A DNA stretch of 64,000 bases from Bacillus safensis FO-36b (GTDB taxonomy: Bacteria > Bacillota > Bacilli > Bacillales > Bacillaceae): contig NZ_ASJD01000001.1 of assembly GCF_000691165.1 (NCBI RefSeq), positions 558,001 to 622,000 of the forward strand, written 5' to 3'. The position numbers and the translations under genes are program-made. Shown here piece after piece: positions 26,748-35,581 of this stretch (positions are counted from its first letter, which is position 1; each line of letters opens with the position of its first letter). The notes under the pieces are model-generated. The model was not told where the DNA came from, did no database searches, and was given only the letters and a program-made list of their open reading frames with translations.

Positions 26748-28076
26748 CTATATCCGTCTTGCCGCTTGCTGAAGCGGGTCCCATACACTGTTAAAAGGCG
26801 GTGCATAGCTAATATCTAAATCTTCAAGATCTGTTATGGTCAGCTCTTGGTAAAGGGCAGCCGCCACGATATCGATCCGTTTATCTACACCGTTTCTGCC
26901 GATGATTTGGGCACCAAGCAAGGTACGGTCATCGCTTCTGTAAATCAGTTTCACTTTCATTTTCTGCGCTTCTGGGTAATACTTCGCGTGATCTGTACTA
27001 TCAATGGTGATGACGGAGAAAGGAATGTCTGCCTCTTTTGCTTCTTTTTCTGATAAGCCTGTTCGTCCCGCTGTCACGTCCATAAATTTCATGACGGCTG
27101 TTCCAGTCACGCCTTGAAATGCCCGGTTTGTTCCTGTCATATGAAATCCTGCGATTCTCCCTTGTTTATTCGCAGTTGTGCCAAGCGGAATATAATCCAG
27201 TGATTTTTTGATGCGGTGGTAGGTCGCCGCGCAATCACCGGCAGCATAAATGTCTTTTATATTGGTTTGCATGTATTGATTTACTGCAATAGCGCCATTT
27301 TGAAGGCGCTTGATTCCGGTATGATGTAAAAAGGAGGTTTGCGGAGTGACGCCGATGGCCATGATGACCATATCTGTTTGAATGGTTTGTTTGTCTGTGA
27401 TAACAGCTGTGACATGTGACTTGCCTTCTAATTGCTGTACCGTTTCTCCGAGCGATACGTGAATGCCCTTGGCGTCAGCCTCTTCTTTAAGGTGTTTTGC
27501 CATATCGGAGTCAAAGCCCGGGCCGAGTGCTGCTCCCCGCTGAATGATATGTACGTTCTTTCCGAGCGCTTTTAAATTTTCAGCCATTTCAAGGCCGATA
27601 TATCCACCGCCAATGATCGTGACATGTGTGACGTCCTTTTTTAAATGGTCTAAAATGGACAGCGCATGCGGGATGGTTTTTAATACGTGTACGCCTTCTA
27701 ATGGCTGGCTGTCTAAATCCAGTGTGACAGGGCTTGCTCCTGTCGCAATTAAGAGGCGGTCATAGCTTTCTGTAAAGGGTTCTTTTGTTTTCGTATGATG
27801 ACCCGACACTGTTTTTTGCTCTGGGTCAATAGAGGTCACTTCGTGTAAGCATCTGGCGTCAATTCCATATTTCTCGCGAAAGGTTTCGGCACTGCGTGCG
27901 ATCAGCTTTCTGTGATGATCAATGAGACCGCCGATCAAATAGGGGAGTCCGCACTGTCCATATGAGAAAATCTCTCCTTTTTCAAAAGCAACAATGTGTG
28001 CATCTGGATCCTCTCTATATATTTGCATAGCGCAGCTCATTCCTGCTGCGTCTCCGCCAATCATCACATATTTCAT
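26748..28076 (-). CDS. cdr: CoA-disulfide reductase-like flavoprotein
   Basis: 442-residue FAD/NAD(P)H pyridine-nucleotide-disulfide oxidoreductase of the single-cysteine class. The FAD motif GGDAAGMSCA starts at residue 7, and the active cysteine Cys42 sits in SYGQCGLPY. The second nucleotide motif is IIGGGYIGLEMAENL, with IYAAGDCAA after it. CoADR keeps coenzyme A reduced in bacilli and staphylococci lacking glutathione. NADH oxidase is the alternative for this fold. The divergent neighbour is coaA, which supports a CoA role. It is not at this position in B. subtilis. Confidence 0.82.
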   Translation of the reverse strand: MKYVMIGGDAAGMSCAMQIYREDPDAHIVAFEKGEIFSYGQCGLPYLIGGLIDHHRKLIARSAETFREKYGIDARCLHEVTSIDPEQKTVSGHHTKTKEPFTESYDRLLIATGASPVTLDLDSQPLEGVHVLKTIPHALSILDHLKKDVTHVTIIGGGYIGLEMAENLKALGKNVHIIQRGAALGPGFDSDMAKHLKEEADAKGIHVSLGETVQQLEGKSHVTAVITDKQTIQTDMVIMAIGVTPQTSFLHHTGIKRLQNGAIAVNQYMQTNIKDIYAAGDCAATYHRIKKSLDYIPLGTTANKQGRIAGFHMTGTNRAFQGVTGTAVMKFMDVTAGRTGLSEKEAKEADIPFSVITIDSTDHAKYYPEAQKMKVKLIYRSDDRTLLGAQIIGRNGVDKRIDIVAAALYQELTITDLEDLDISYAPPFNSVWDPLQQAARRI

Positions 28077-28265
28077 TTGGTTTGCTCCCTTCTATCTATC
28101 GTACTGAATACTCTTATTTACCCTCATATTCCTTTTTTTAATGCTTTTTTTTTGCAAAAGAAGTAAACTTTCGTTGAAAAATAAAGACAGCGCCTTCATT
28201 TTAAGCTACAATCGGATTATCGTCTTTTTGGGTTACGAGTTTAGTGAAGATTGGTGGGAAAGACT

Positions 28266-29225
28266 TTGAGTGACACGAGACTAGATTTTAATACGCTATA
28301 CACGCGCCATACGAGAGAGGCTTGGGCAGCTCTTGGAGAATATATGCCGGTATCTGTTTCAGAAGAGGAAGCGAGAGCGCTGCAAGGGTTAAATGACTAT
28401 TTATCGCTGGAAGAAGTTCGAGATATTTACATACCGCTTATTCGTTTTTTGACATTACATGTCTTTGCAGAAAAACAAAAAAACCAGCATGTGAATGCCT
28501 TTTTAAACTACCCGCACCATGCCAAAATTCCCTTTTTAATTGGAATTGCTGGAAGTGTAGCTGTCGGGAAAAGCACAACGGCTCGTATCATTGAAACGCT
28601 TTTATCGAGGCTTGGAGATGGGCTGAAGGTGAGTCTTGTGACAACAGATGGCTTTTTATATCCTCAAAAAGAATTAAAGGATCGAGGGCTGATGGAAAAG
28701 AAGGGCTTCCCGGAAAGCTATGATGTCAAAGCCCTGCTGTCTTTTTTGAATGAATTAAAATCAGGTAAACAAACTGTGCATGCCCCGGTATATTCGCATC
28801 TGACCTATGACCGGCTAGAAGGGGTGTATGAAACAGTAGAGGATGCGGATATTGTCATTATTGAAGGAATCAATGTGCTCCAATCACCAGCGCTGGATGA
28901 TCTGAAGGATGAACCGCGTGTGTTTGTATCAGATTTCTTTGATTTTTCGATTTATGTAGACGCCGCTGAAACGCAAATTCAATCATGGTATAAAGAACGA
29001 TTTCGTTTGCTAAGGGAAACAGCCTTCCAAGACCCTGAATCCTTCTTTCATCAATATAAAGATTTGACGGATGAAGAGGCAGATCAAATGGCAAGCACGA
29101 TTTGGAATACCGTGAACCGCCCAAATTTATATCAAAATATTTTACCGACAAAATATCGGGCTGATCTCATTTTGAAAAAAGGGGATCAGCACAAGGTGGA
29201 AGAGATCGCCATCCGCCGGGTATAA
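28266..29225 (+). CDS. coaA: pantothenate kinase type I
   Basis: 319 residues, equal to B. subtilis CoaA. It phosphorylates pantothenate, the committed step of CoA synthesis. The P-loop is GIAGSVAVGKSTTAR near residue 94. VTTDGFLYP, KGFPESYDV, YSHLTYD and IIEGINVLQ are hallmarks of the type I enzyme. The TTG at 28266 is chosen over the upstream TTG 28251, because GGTGGGA precedes it at seven bases and the length then matches. Confidence 0.95.
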   Translation: MSDTRLDFNTLYTRHTREAWAALGEYMPVSVSEEEARALQGLNDYLSLEEVRDIYIPLIRFLTLHVFAEKQKNQHVNAFLNYPHHAKIPFLIGIAGSVAVGKSTTARIIETLLSRLGDGLKVSLVTTDGFLYPQKELKDRGLMEKKGFPESYDVKALLSFLNELKSGKQTVHAPVYSHLTYDRLEGVYETVEDADIVIIEGINVLQSPALDDLKDEPRVFVSDFFDFSIYVDAAETQIQSWYKERFRLLRETAFQDPESFFHQYKDLTDEEADQMASTIWNTVNRPNLYQNILPTKYRADLILKKGDQHKVEEIAIRRV

Positions 29226-29227
29226 AG

Positions 29228-29260
29228 AAAAAACCGCTCAAACGAAAGAGCGGTTTTTTT
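29228..29260. terminator. bidirectional terminator
   Basis: AAAAAACCGCTC / GAGCGGTTTTTT between converging coaA and yqjV. Confidence 0.88.
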
Positions 29261-30494
29261 AATGATCTCCACTTACTTTAACAGCTATGGCTGCTGCCGA
29301 TCGCTTTTTTAGACGGTAATATCCAATGAGTAAAAATGGAACGCCTGCGATGGTGATCATTGACAAGACCGTAAAAATGGAGAGGGGATGGGCTGCGCCA
29401 AAATAGTCAATACACAGTCCGCCGACAAATGGTCCGATGACGCTGCCGAGCTGAGAAAATCCCATCGCCCCAAAGTACGATCCCTTCACTTCAGGCTTTG
29501 CAATATTGTCTACAAAAAGATCCATCATCGCAAACAGCAGAACCTCCCCAATCGTAAACACGACAATGATGAAAGCAAGCATGCCGAGACTCTGTGAAAA
29601 AGCAATGGCAAACAAACTGCCGGCAAGAAGAATATTCCCGGTGGTCAGCGACAAAATGGTGGAGTAGCGCTTCGCAATCATGATGAGCGGATATTGTACA
29701 ACAATGACAACCACTGCATTTAAAGATAAAAGATATCCAAACAGTTTAGGACCATCCTCAATCATAGGTGACGCTGATAAGTATTGAGGCAGCGTTGAGC
29801 TTAAATGCGAATACCCGAACGAACATAAGGTAACGCCGATGAGGATGATGCTAAAGACCGTATCTTTTTGGATAATGGAAAGGGCTTTTTTGACGCTGAT
29901 TTGTTTCGTACTTTCTGGAGCAGCAACTGGATGCTTCTGAAATTGCCAGGCCAGTGTTAATCCATATAACAAATAAATGAAGGCAGCGACAAGAAATGGA
30001 AATGTTGTTTTCGATGATCCTAGATATAAGCCAAGCAGCGGGCCGAAGATCACCCCGATATTAATGGCCGTATACCGTAAATTAAAAACAAACAACCGAA
30101 TACTTGATGGGGTGACATCGGATAAGAGTGCCTTAGACGTCGGTTCAAACAGTGCCCGGCACAGTCCATTTAAAGCGTTCATGAGAAAGAAGACCCAAAT
30201 GGCATCTGCAAACGCAAAGCCAACAAAGACAAGTGTCCAGCCGAAGATGGATAGAAGCATGACCTTTTTCCTGCCGATTCGGTCAGAAACATAGCCGCCG
30301 TAAAAACTCGCCACGATCCCAATAAGGGAGCTGACGGCAATGATTAACCCAGCTGAAGAAGCTGAAGCCCCTTTGACTTGTGTCAAATAAACGGCTAAAA
30401 AAGGAATGCTCATGGACGTCGCCATTCGGCCGAATATGGTGCCGATGATGATCGTCCAACTAAGTGGATGTAAAGTACGTAAGTTATTTTTCAT
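29259..30494 (-). CDS. yqjV: MFS multidrug-type transporter (YqjV)
   Basis: 411-residue, 12-helix major facilitator. The motif A loop is YGGYVSDRIGRKKVM between helices 2 and 3, and RALFEPTSKALLSD lies in helix 4/5. The start at 30494 has GGGGAG upstream; a 422-residue reading lacks a site. Position before polY2/yqjX corresponds to B. subtilis yqjV. Substrate unknown. Confidence 0.85.
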   Translation of the reverse strand: MKNNLRTLHPLSWTIIIGTIFGRMATSMSIPFLAVYLTQVKGASASSAGLIIAVSSLIGIVASFYGGYVSDRIGRKKVMLLSIFGWTLVFVGFAFADAIWVFFLMNALNGLCRALFEPTSKALLSDVTPSSIRLFVFNLRYTAINIGVIFGPLLGLYLGSSKTTFPFLVAAFIYLLYGLTLAWQFQKHPVAAPESTKQISVKKALSIIQKDTVFSIILIGVTLCSFGYSHLSSTLPQYLSASPMIEDGPKLFGYLLSLNAVVVIVVQYPLIMIAKRYSTILSLTTGNILLAGSLFAIAFSQSLGMLAFIIVVFTIGEVLLFAMMDLFVDNIAKPEVKGSYFGAMGFSQLGSVIGPFVGGLCIDYFGAAHPLSIFTVLSMITIAGVPFLLIGYYRLKKRSAAAIAVKVSGDH

Positions 30495-30693
30495 GATGTT
30501 TCTCCCCTGAGTGTTAAGATGTTCCAATCATACATGAAAAATTGTGCAAATTAAATACACAATTTGATGGAGGAGACATCCGCCATAGGACAGAGGAGCC
30601 TTTAATGGCCCCGCAAATTCGAAGTCTTGTTTTTTTCTCCCGGTGCTTCTATGTCTTTTAGTATGCTGATTCGTACGATCACTTAAAGACAAT

Positions 30694-31038
30694 TTAATCA
30701 AGATCAATCGCGACAATTTGCTGCAAGGACAGGTGGAGAACATCTTCATCATTGACGATTTTTATGCGCCGGGTTTCATAATGAATGGCTTTCACCCAGC
30801 CCCAAAACTGCTGTTTCATACCTGCTGCAGCATATGTCACGCAAATCGCTTGATCCTCTGTAATCGACTGTGTGATCAAAAAATTCATTTCCTCTAGCTG
30901 ATCAGTGCTCAGCGGAGGAGGCGTGTATTCTTTTTTCTTCCGTTTTTGAGCAAGCAGCTGTTCACGGTGCTCTGGGAGCATCATTCGGCTTGATTCCCAC
31001 ATGATGTTGTATCCAGGTGTTAATTTATTGGGATTCAT
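30694..31038 (-). CDS. yqjX: YolD-like protein (YqjX)
   Basis: 114-residue YolD-like protein (PF08863). It contains the family's N-terminal RMMLPEHREQL and the C-terminal beta domain with GWVKAIHYETRRIKIVNDEDVLHLSLQQIVAI. YolD-like proteins accompany UvrX/PolY2 translesion polymerases. Here the gene starts 15 bases after the polY2 stop, so it is part of the same LexA-controlled unit. Role unknown beyond the association. Confidence 0.87.
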   Translation of the reverse strand: MNPNKLTPGYNIMWESSRMMLPEHREQLLAQKRKKKEYTPPPLSTDQLEEMNFLITQSITEDQAICVTYAAAGMKQQFWGWVKAIHYETRRIKIVNDEDVLHLSLQQIVAIDLD

Positions 31039-31053
31039 GGCTTTTCGCCTCCG

Positions 31054-32286
31054 TTATTTGTAATGTCCACCAATTTTTTCGGCGCGGTGATACGCCTGCC
31101 CTGCGCTTGTTAGTGACGAAGCGTGCAAGAGTGCAGCAGGTCCATACTTCATATGGATCGCATCAAATACTTTGCTGAGTCTGTCTTTTTTTAAATGGTG
31201 ATCAAATAAACTCAGCTGATATTGGCTGTCAGGCTGCAGCTGCGAGAGAGTAATACCTACACTGCGAATGGGCTGGCCGTCCCAGTGCTGCTGACATAGC
31301 TGAATAGCTGCTTCTGCAATATCTGTCCCATACTGTGTGGGTGAATGGAGCTTGATTTGTCTATGAAATCCAGTCGGATGAGAAAAATCAGCACCTCTTA
31401 CGCCAACAGACACCGTTTGCCCAACATAATGCTTAAAGCGCGCACGTCTTGCCACTTCTTCACTCAATTCAAGAAGGGCGACTTTGATGTCCCCAAAGGA
31501 CGCATAATCATGGGGAAGGGTCATATGATGCCCAACCGCTTTTTGCTGATCATGTGTGTGAAGAGTGACCGGGGAAGGGTCGTGTCCTAAAGCAGTTCGT
31601 TGCAGAAGCTCCCCGTTGATTCCCCAGCGTTTTTTTAGCCGGTCTAACGGATAAGCAGCAAGTGTCCCGATGGTACTGATGCCCATTCGTTTTAAGTGGT
31701 GCTCCATCCGTTTGCCGACACCAAATAATTTTCCAATCGGAAGCGGCCATAAATCAGCCGCAACCCGGTCTGCACGAAGTTCATAGATGCCAGATTTGTT
31801 TTTTTTAGCAAAATGGTCACAGGCCATTTTAGCGAGCACTTTATTAGGACCAATACCAACACGTGCGTAAATGCCCGTCTGGTTCATAATGGTCGTTTGT
31901 ATATTTTGAGCGATCTCGCGGGGTGAACCGAGTAGTGTCACACTCCCTGTAATATCGAGAAACTGTTCATCAATTGAATAGGGTTCGACAAGATCTGTGT
32001 ATTGTTCAAGCAGTTCTGTCATCATGACAGAGACATCAAGGTAGCGCTGCATACGTGGACGTACAACGACGGCTTCAGGGCATTTCTCCTTTGCTTCCCA
32101 TAATCTTGATGCATTTTGTACGCCCCGTTTTTTAGCGAGCGGGCAGGCCGCAAGTACGACCCCGCTCCGCCGCTCGGGATCTCCTGAAACGATGAGCGGC
32201 ACATCCTTCAAATGGGGAGCCTCCACTTTTTCGACTGACGCATAAAACGACTGCATATCCACAAGCAGAATGGCTCGTTCATTCAT
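31054..32286 (-). CDS. polY2: Y-family DNA polymerase (PolY2/YqjW)
   Basis: 410-residue UvrX-type translesion polymerase. Catalytic motifs are ILLVDMQSFYASVE and EPYSIDEQFLD. The helix-hairpin-helix region is LFGVGKRMEHHLKRMGI, and a clamp-binding-like QLSLFDH lies near the end. The ATG at 32286 is preferred, since AGGTGAAA lies just upstream; a GTG at 32295 overlaps that site. A perfect LexA box 16 bases upstream of the ATG explains SOS induction, as reported for B. subtilis yqjW. Confidence 0.95.
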   Translation of the reverse strand: MNERAILLVDMQSFYASVEKVEAPHLKDVPLIVSGDPERRSGVVLAACPLAKKRGVQNASRLWEAKEKCPEAVVVRPRMQRYLDVSVMMTELLEQYTDLVEPYSIDEQFLDITGSVTLLGSPREIAQNIQTTIMNQTGIYARVGIGPNKVLAKMACDHFAKKNKSGIYELRADRVAADLWPLPIGKLFGVGKRMEHHLKRMGISTIGTLAAYPLDRLKKRWGINGELLQRTALGHDPSPVTLHTHDQQKAVGHHMTLPHDYASFGDIKVALLELSEEVARRARFKHYVGQTVSVGVRGADFSHPTGFHRQIKLHSPTQYGTDIAEAAIQLCQQHWDGQPIRSVGITLSQLQPDSQYQLSLFDHHLKKDRLSKVFDAIHMKYGPAALLHASSLTSAGQAYHRAEKIGGHYK

Positions 32287-32301
32287 GATTTTCACCTCTT
32301 A

Positions 32302-32313
32302 GAACGTATGTTC
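32302..32313. promoter_or_regulatory. LexA (SOS) box of polY2–yqjX
   Basis: GAACGTATGTTC, a perfect GAAC-N4-GTTC palindrome matching the Bacillus LexA consensus, directly upstream of polY2. Confidence 0.9.
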
Positions 32314-32390
32314 TGTATACATTTTAACCGCCAGAAGGTGAAATTGATACTGGTAAATCATTCAAAGAGAAGAGTGTAAATCATCCATAC

Positions 32391-32420
32391 AAAAAAGACG
32401 AAGTGTCTCCACTTCGTCTC
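32391..32420 (-). terminator. intrinsic terminator of the yfmQ-like gene
   Basis: GACGAAGTGG / CACTTCGTC stem followed on the minus strand by TTTTTTG. Confidence 0.83.
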
Positions 32421-32441
32421 ATCTGTGTAAAATGAGTCATT

Positions 32442-32906
32442 TTAAGCATGTGCCAAGTTGTTGGATGTTTGGAGCGGCTCAGAACGCAAACGATAGGCCG
32501 TTAGTTTTTTCTTAGGCTTATGGGTAAACTGCCGCACCACATCCACGTGGTCATCGTAATGATACAGATAAAGGGTTACATCATGCTTGCCAAGCTTTGT
32601 TTGCATGGTAAGCGGCGCCGGTCCTTCCTGTGGATGAAGAAAACGCTCTTCATCACCAGGGTAAATATAGTAGCGTTCAATAAAGATCGCATCATTAAAA
32701 TGTTGAATAATTTCAGATGTTTGCTGATCATCGAGTGGACGTCCTTGAAACGTCATCGTTGTTTGATCACTTGTTACTTTTGCATGCACCGCATAACGAC
32801 TAAAAAGGCGTTCAACAACACCCGAAGGCAGCGAAGTGACAAGCAACTTTAAAAGACTAAACACAACAAGTGAAGTAACAATCCAAACCAATATCATCAT
32901 CTCCAA
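32442..32906 (-). CDS. YfmQ-like membrane-anchored protein
   Basis: 154 residues with one N-terminal membrane helix (~5–27). A soluble domain follows (FSRYAVHAKVTSDQTTMTFQGRPLDD, FIERYYIYPGDEERFLHP), resembling the uncharacterised B. subtilis YfmQ family. The start codon is TTG 32906 or ATG 32900; the ribosome binding site does not settle this. No function is known. It stands between the polY2 unit and the acetyltransferase genes. Confidence 0.7.
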   Translation of the reverse strand: MEMMILVWIVTSLVVFSLLKLLVTSLPSGVVERLFSRYAVHAKVTSDQTTMTFQGRPLDDQQTSEIIQHFNDAIFIERYYIYPGDEERFLHPQEGPAPLTMQTKLGKHDVTLYLYHYDDHVDVVRQFTHKPKKKLTAYRLRSEPLQTSNNLAHA

Positions 32907-33170
32907 TAAACGTTTGTTCCATTTCCTATATGATCCATCTTAACATAACAAAAGAATAAAACTTTCGCACAAAAAGTGAACTTTTTGAAATAAGTGTGAA
33001 GATTTAAAAGGAGATGACAGCGAAAGAACGAAGAACCAACAAAGCTGAAAGGAAAAAAGGCTGATACATCACCTTTACAAACAATTGATCAGACAGGTAG
33101 ACTATTGAAACAGTTGATTTTTTGTGAAAAAAGAGCGTTACAGCTAAAAATGAAAAGGGGCGAGGTCATC

Positions 33171-33650
33171 ATGATACGTCAAGTAAAGCCGTCAGATTTT
33201 TATGCGGTCACATCCGTCATTCAAAGCTGGTGGGGAGGCAGAGATTTGCGCGCAAAATTGCCAAAGCTATTTTTCGAACATTTTCAGCAAACAAGTTTTG
33301 TTGTTGTTGAAAAAGGTGAACTGATCGGCTTTTTAGTCGGTTTTTTATCGCAATCACATTCAGATGAAGCGTATATTCACTTTGTCGGGGTACATCCAGA
33401 CCACCGGAAATTAAAGATTGGCAAAATTCTCTATCAAGCGTTTTATGAAGCGGCTGAAAAGGAAGGAAGAACGACGATTAAGGCCATCACAGCTCCTGTC
33501 AATAAAGTCTCGATTGCTTACCATACAAAGCTCGGTTTTCAGATAGAAAAGGGAGATAAAACAGTGGATGGCATTTCAGTTTTTTCAGATTACGACGGCA
33601 TTCATGAAGACCGGGTGCTATTTGTGAAAAAGCTGGAGGCGAAAGCATGA
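33171..33650 (+). CDS. yqjY: GNAT-family N-acetyltransferase (YqjY-like)
   Basis: 159 residues. The acetyl-CoA-binding motif A is [24 protein letters not shown], followed by [14 protein letters not shown]. The start at ATG 33171 follows GGGGCGAGG. Its stop overlaps the next gene's ATG by four bases (ATGA). Substrate unknown; the position and length match B. subtilis yqjY. Confidence 0.82.
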   Translation: MIRQVKPSDFYAVTSVIQSWWGGRDLRAKLPKLFFEHFQQTSFVVVEKGELIGFLVGFLSQSHSDEAYIHFVGVHPDHRKLKIGKILYQAFYEAAEKEGRTTIKAITAPVNKVSIAYHTKLGFQIEKGDKTVDGISVFSDYDGIHEDRVLFVKKLEAKA

Positions 33651-34621
33651 TCATCAGACTGGATCAAAAAAATAAAGAAATAGCAAAAGAGCTGTTACAT
33701 ATACAATTAGCCGCATATCAGCGGGAGGCAGAACAAATTGGCTATCAAGATTTACCGCCCTTAAAAGAAACGGTTAAAGACATAATAGAAACAGATGAGA
33801 TTTTCATAGGATTTGAAAAAGAGGGGCATTTGTTAGGGATCGCTTCATATGAACTGCATGACGATCGGATCATCCTCAGCCGGTTAGCTGTGCACCCACA
33901 TCATGTCAATCAAGGAATCGGGACAGCGCTCCTGCAATCCATTATCCAGCATCAAAAAACAATCGAGCTCACAACAGCAGAGGCAAATACACCAGCAATC
34001 AAGCTTTATGAAAAATTAGGGTTTAAACAGAAGGCCCGTTTGCAGGTGGAAAACAATCTGATGTTAACAAAGATGGAACGTTTGATGCTTCGAAAGGTGG
34101 AAGTGATTGAATACCAATCGAGCTGGCCAAAACAATTTCAAGATGAGCATGACAAGCTGAAAAAGATAGTTGGCGACAACTGGGTATATGGCCACCATAT
34201 TGGCAGTACGTCAGTCATAGGAATGGCGGCTAAGCCAATTATTGATATCTTGCTAGAGGTGAAGCATATCAGCAGCTTAGATGAGTGTAACCATCTGTTT
34301 CGCCAGCTTGGATATGAACCGCTCGGAGAAAATGGACTCAAGGGAAGGCGTTTTTTTAGAAAAGGCGGCTTGAACCGAACACATCACGTTCACGCCTATG
34401 AAGCCGGACATGATGATGTAAAAAGGCATTTGGTGTTCCGAGATTATTTAAAAGCTGCACCTGACCGTGCCAAAGTCTATGCAGATAAAAAGCGTCAATT
34501 GGCAAAAGCCTATCCTGAAGATATGGCAAGTTATATCAAAGGAAAAGATGAGCTCATTAAAGAAATTGAACAAGAAGCGTACAATTGGTCAGACCAGTTA
34601 AAGACAAATGATCAGACATAA
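33647..34621 (+). CDS. yqkA: fusion of GNAT acetyltransferase and GrpB/UPF0157 domain (YqkA)
   Basis: 324 residues in two domains. Residues ~1–140 form a GNAT fold with [20 protein letters not shown] and [10 protein letters not shown]. Residues ~150–320 form a GrpB/UPF0157 nucleotidyltransferase-like domain ([46 protein letters not shown]). The family has no settled function. Translation is coupled to yqjY by a 4-base overlap. The fusion also occurs in B. subtilis YqkA, so it is not an assembly artefact. Confidence 0.84.
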   Translation: MIIRLDQKNKEIAKELLHIQLAAYQREAEQIGYQDLPPLKETVKDIIETDEIFIGFEKEGHLLGIASYELHDDRIILSRLAVHPHHVNQGIGTALLQSIIQHQKTIELTTAEANTPAIKLYEKLGFKQKARLQVENNLMLTKMERLMLRKVEVIEYQSSWPKQFQDEHDKLKKIVGDNWVYGHHIGSTSVIGMAAKPIIDILLEVKHISSLDECNHLFRQLGYEPLGENGLKGRRFFRKGGLNRTHHVHAYEAGHDDVKRHLVFRDYLKAAPDRAKVYADKKRQLAKAYPEDMASYIKGKDELIKEIEQEAYNWSDQLKTNDQT

Positions 34622-34700
34622 GAGCTGACAGGGCGTGAACATGTTTAATTGATGACTGATATGTTACAATGTAACAATCAACGAAAAAAGGATGTTCGGC

Positions 34701-35027
34701 ATGTATATTCATATAACAGAACCAGCAGCAGCGTTCCTTACAAAACAACAAGCAGGGCATGAAACAAAAGAACTGCTCCTTCGATATGATTCAGATGGGT
34801 GCGGCTGTGCGGTAAGCGGTGTCCCAATGATTTGGCTCACAGGCGAAAGAACAGGCGAATGGGAAGAACTCAAGCATAATCAGCTCTTTAAGCTGTACAT
34901 ACACACAGCACAAAAGGTCTTTTTTGACGAGGAAATGACGATTGATTTTAACGAAAAAGCCAACACACTCATGTTGAAAAGTCCTCAACAAATACTCAGC
35001 CCGAGAATGGGTATACTTGTAAAGTAA
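34701..35027 (+). CDS. yqkB: HesB/IscA-like iron–sulfur biogenesis protein (YqkB)
   Basis: 108-residue FeS-biosynthesis fold. It begins MYIHITEPAAAFL and has closely spaced cysteines in DSDGCGCAVSGVP. The third cysteine of classical A-type carriers is missing, so it may be an atypical member. An upstream in-frame ATG (34692) overlaps the AAAAAGG ribosome binding site and is not used. It precedes yqkC in the order known from B. subtilis. Confidence 0.83.
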   Translation: MYIHITEPAAAFLTKQQAGHETKELLLRYDSDGCGCAVSGVPMIWLTGERTGEWEELKHNQLFKLYIHTAQKVFFDEEMTIDFNEKANTLMLKSPQQILSPRMGILVK

Positions 35028-35039
35028 GGTGGAAATGTA

Positions 35040-35279
35040 GTGGATCAAAAGCTAAAAGCAATACAAAATACGGCAAAAAATAAAACATGGGTGTCGTTTT
35101 TAAATAACAATCATCCCTATAGCCTTTTGCACTGGTCAATAGGTGGAATGGATTCGGTGAAAAAGGACGTTTGGCTTCTTCAAGATGAAGTCACATTTGA
35201 AACAGAAGAATTTCCAACGCTCGATTTAGCTGTCAATTGGATCAAAGAGAATATGGACCAAGTAACAGATGTATTATAA
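35040..35279 (+). CDS. yqkC: YqkC, conserved hypothetical
   Basis: 79 residues, GTG start 12 bases after yqkB with AAGGTGG upstream. It is a small soluble protein of mixed alpha/beta character and ends at a strong terminator. The B. subtilis counterpart has the same length and neighbour. No function known. Confidence 0.8.
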   Translation: MDQKLKAIQNTAKNKTWVSFLNNNHPYSLLHWSIGGMDSVKKDVWLLQDEVTFETEEFPTLDLAVNWIKENMDQVTDVL

Positions 35280-35280
35280 A

Positions 35281-35306
35281 AGCCCTTTTTCGAAAGGGTT
35301 TTTTTC
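35281..35306 (+). terminator. intrinsic terminator after yqkC
   Basis: AAGCCCTTT / AAAGGGTTT stem with TTCG loop and T7. Confidence 0.88.
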
Positions 35307-35469
35307 GTGCGTTCATCATCTCATCACACCGTATGGCTGTCTAATCCGGAAAATGAGCTTTTGAGAACGGAAAAACCCGTTTTTCAACAAACAATTCGAC
35401 AAAATGAGCAAGCTGGAAATAAAAAAATAATGGCTGTAAATGCCGAAAAATAGGCATTTGCAGCGTTTA

Positions 35470-35485
35470 TTGCGGGATACCGAAA
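35470..35485 (+). promoter_or_regulatory. ComA box upstream of rap
   Basis: TTGCGGGATACCGAAA fits the ComA recognition sequence TTGCGG-N4-CCGCAA with one mismatch. A further TTGCG half-site lies just downstream (35489–35493). A TAGAAT -10 candidate follows at about 35534. rap genes are classical ComA targets. Confidence 0.7.
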
Positions 35486-35581
35486 ACTTTGCGAAAAATG
35501 ACTTTTCATATTTCTTCCATTCGAGGAAATGTGATAGAATACAACATGTATCGTATATGAGAAGGGAGGTGCTAAAGTGAA

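Noticed and set aside
30528-30693. Coding potential between yqjV and yqjX
   Set aside because: The only frame is short, lacks a ribosome binding site and overlaps the yqjX end; treated as spacer.
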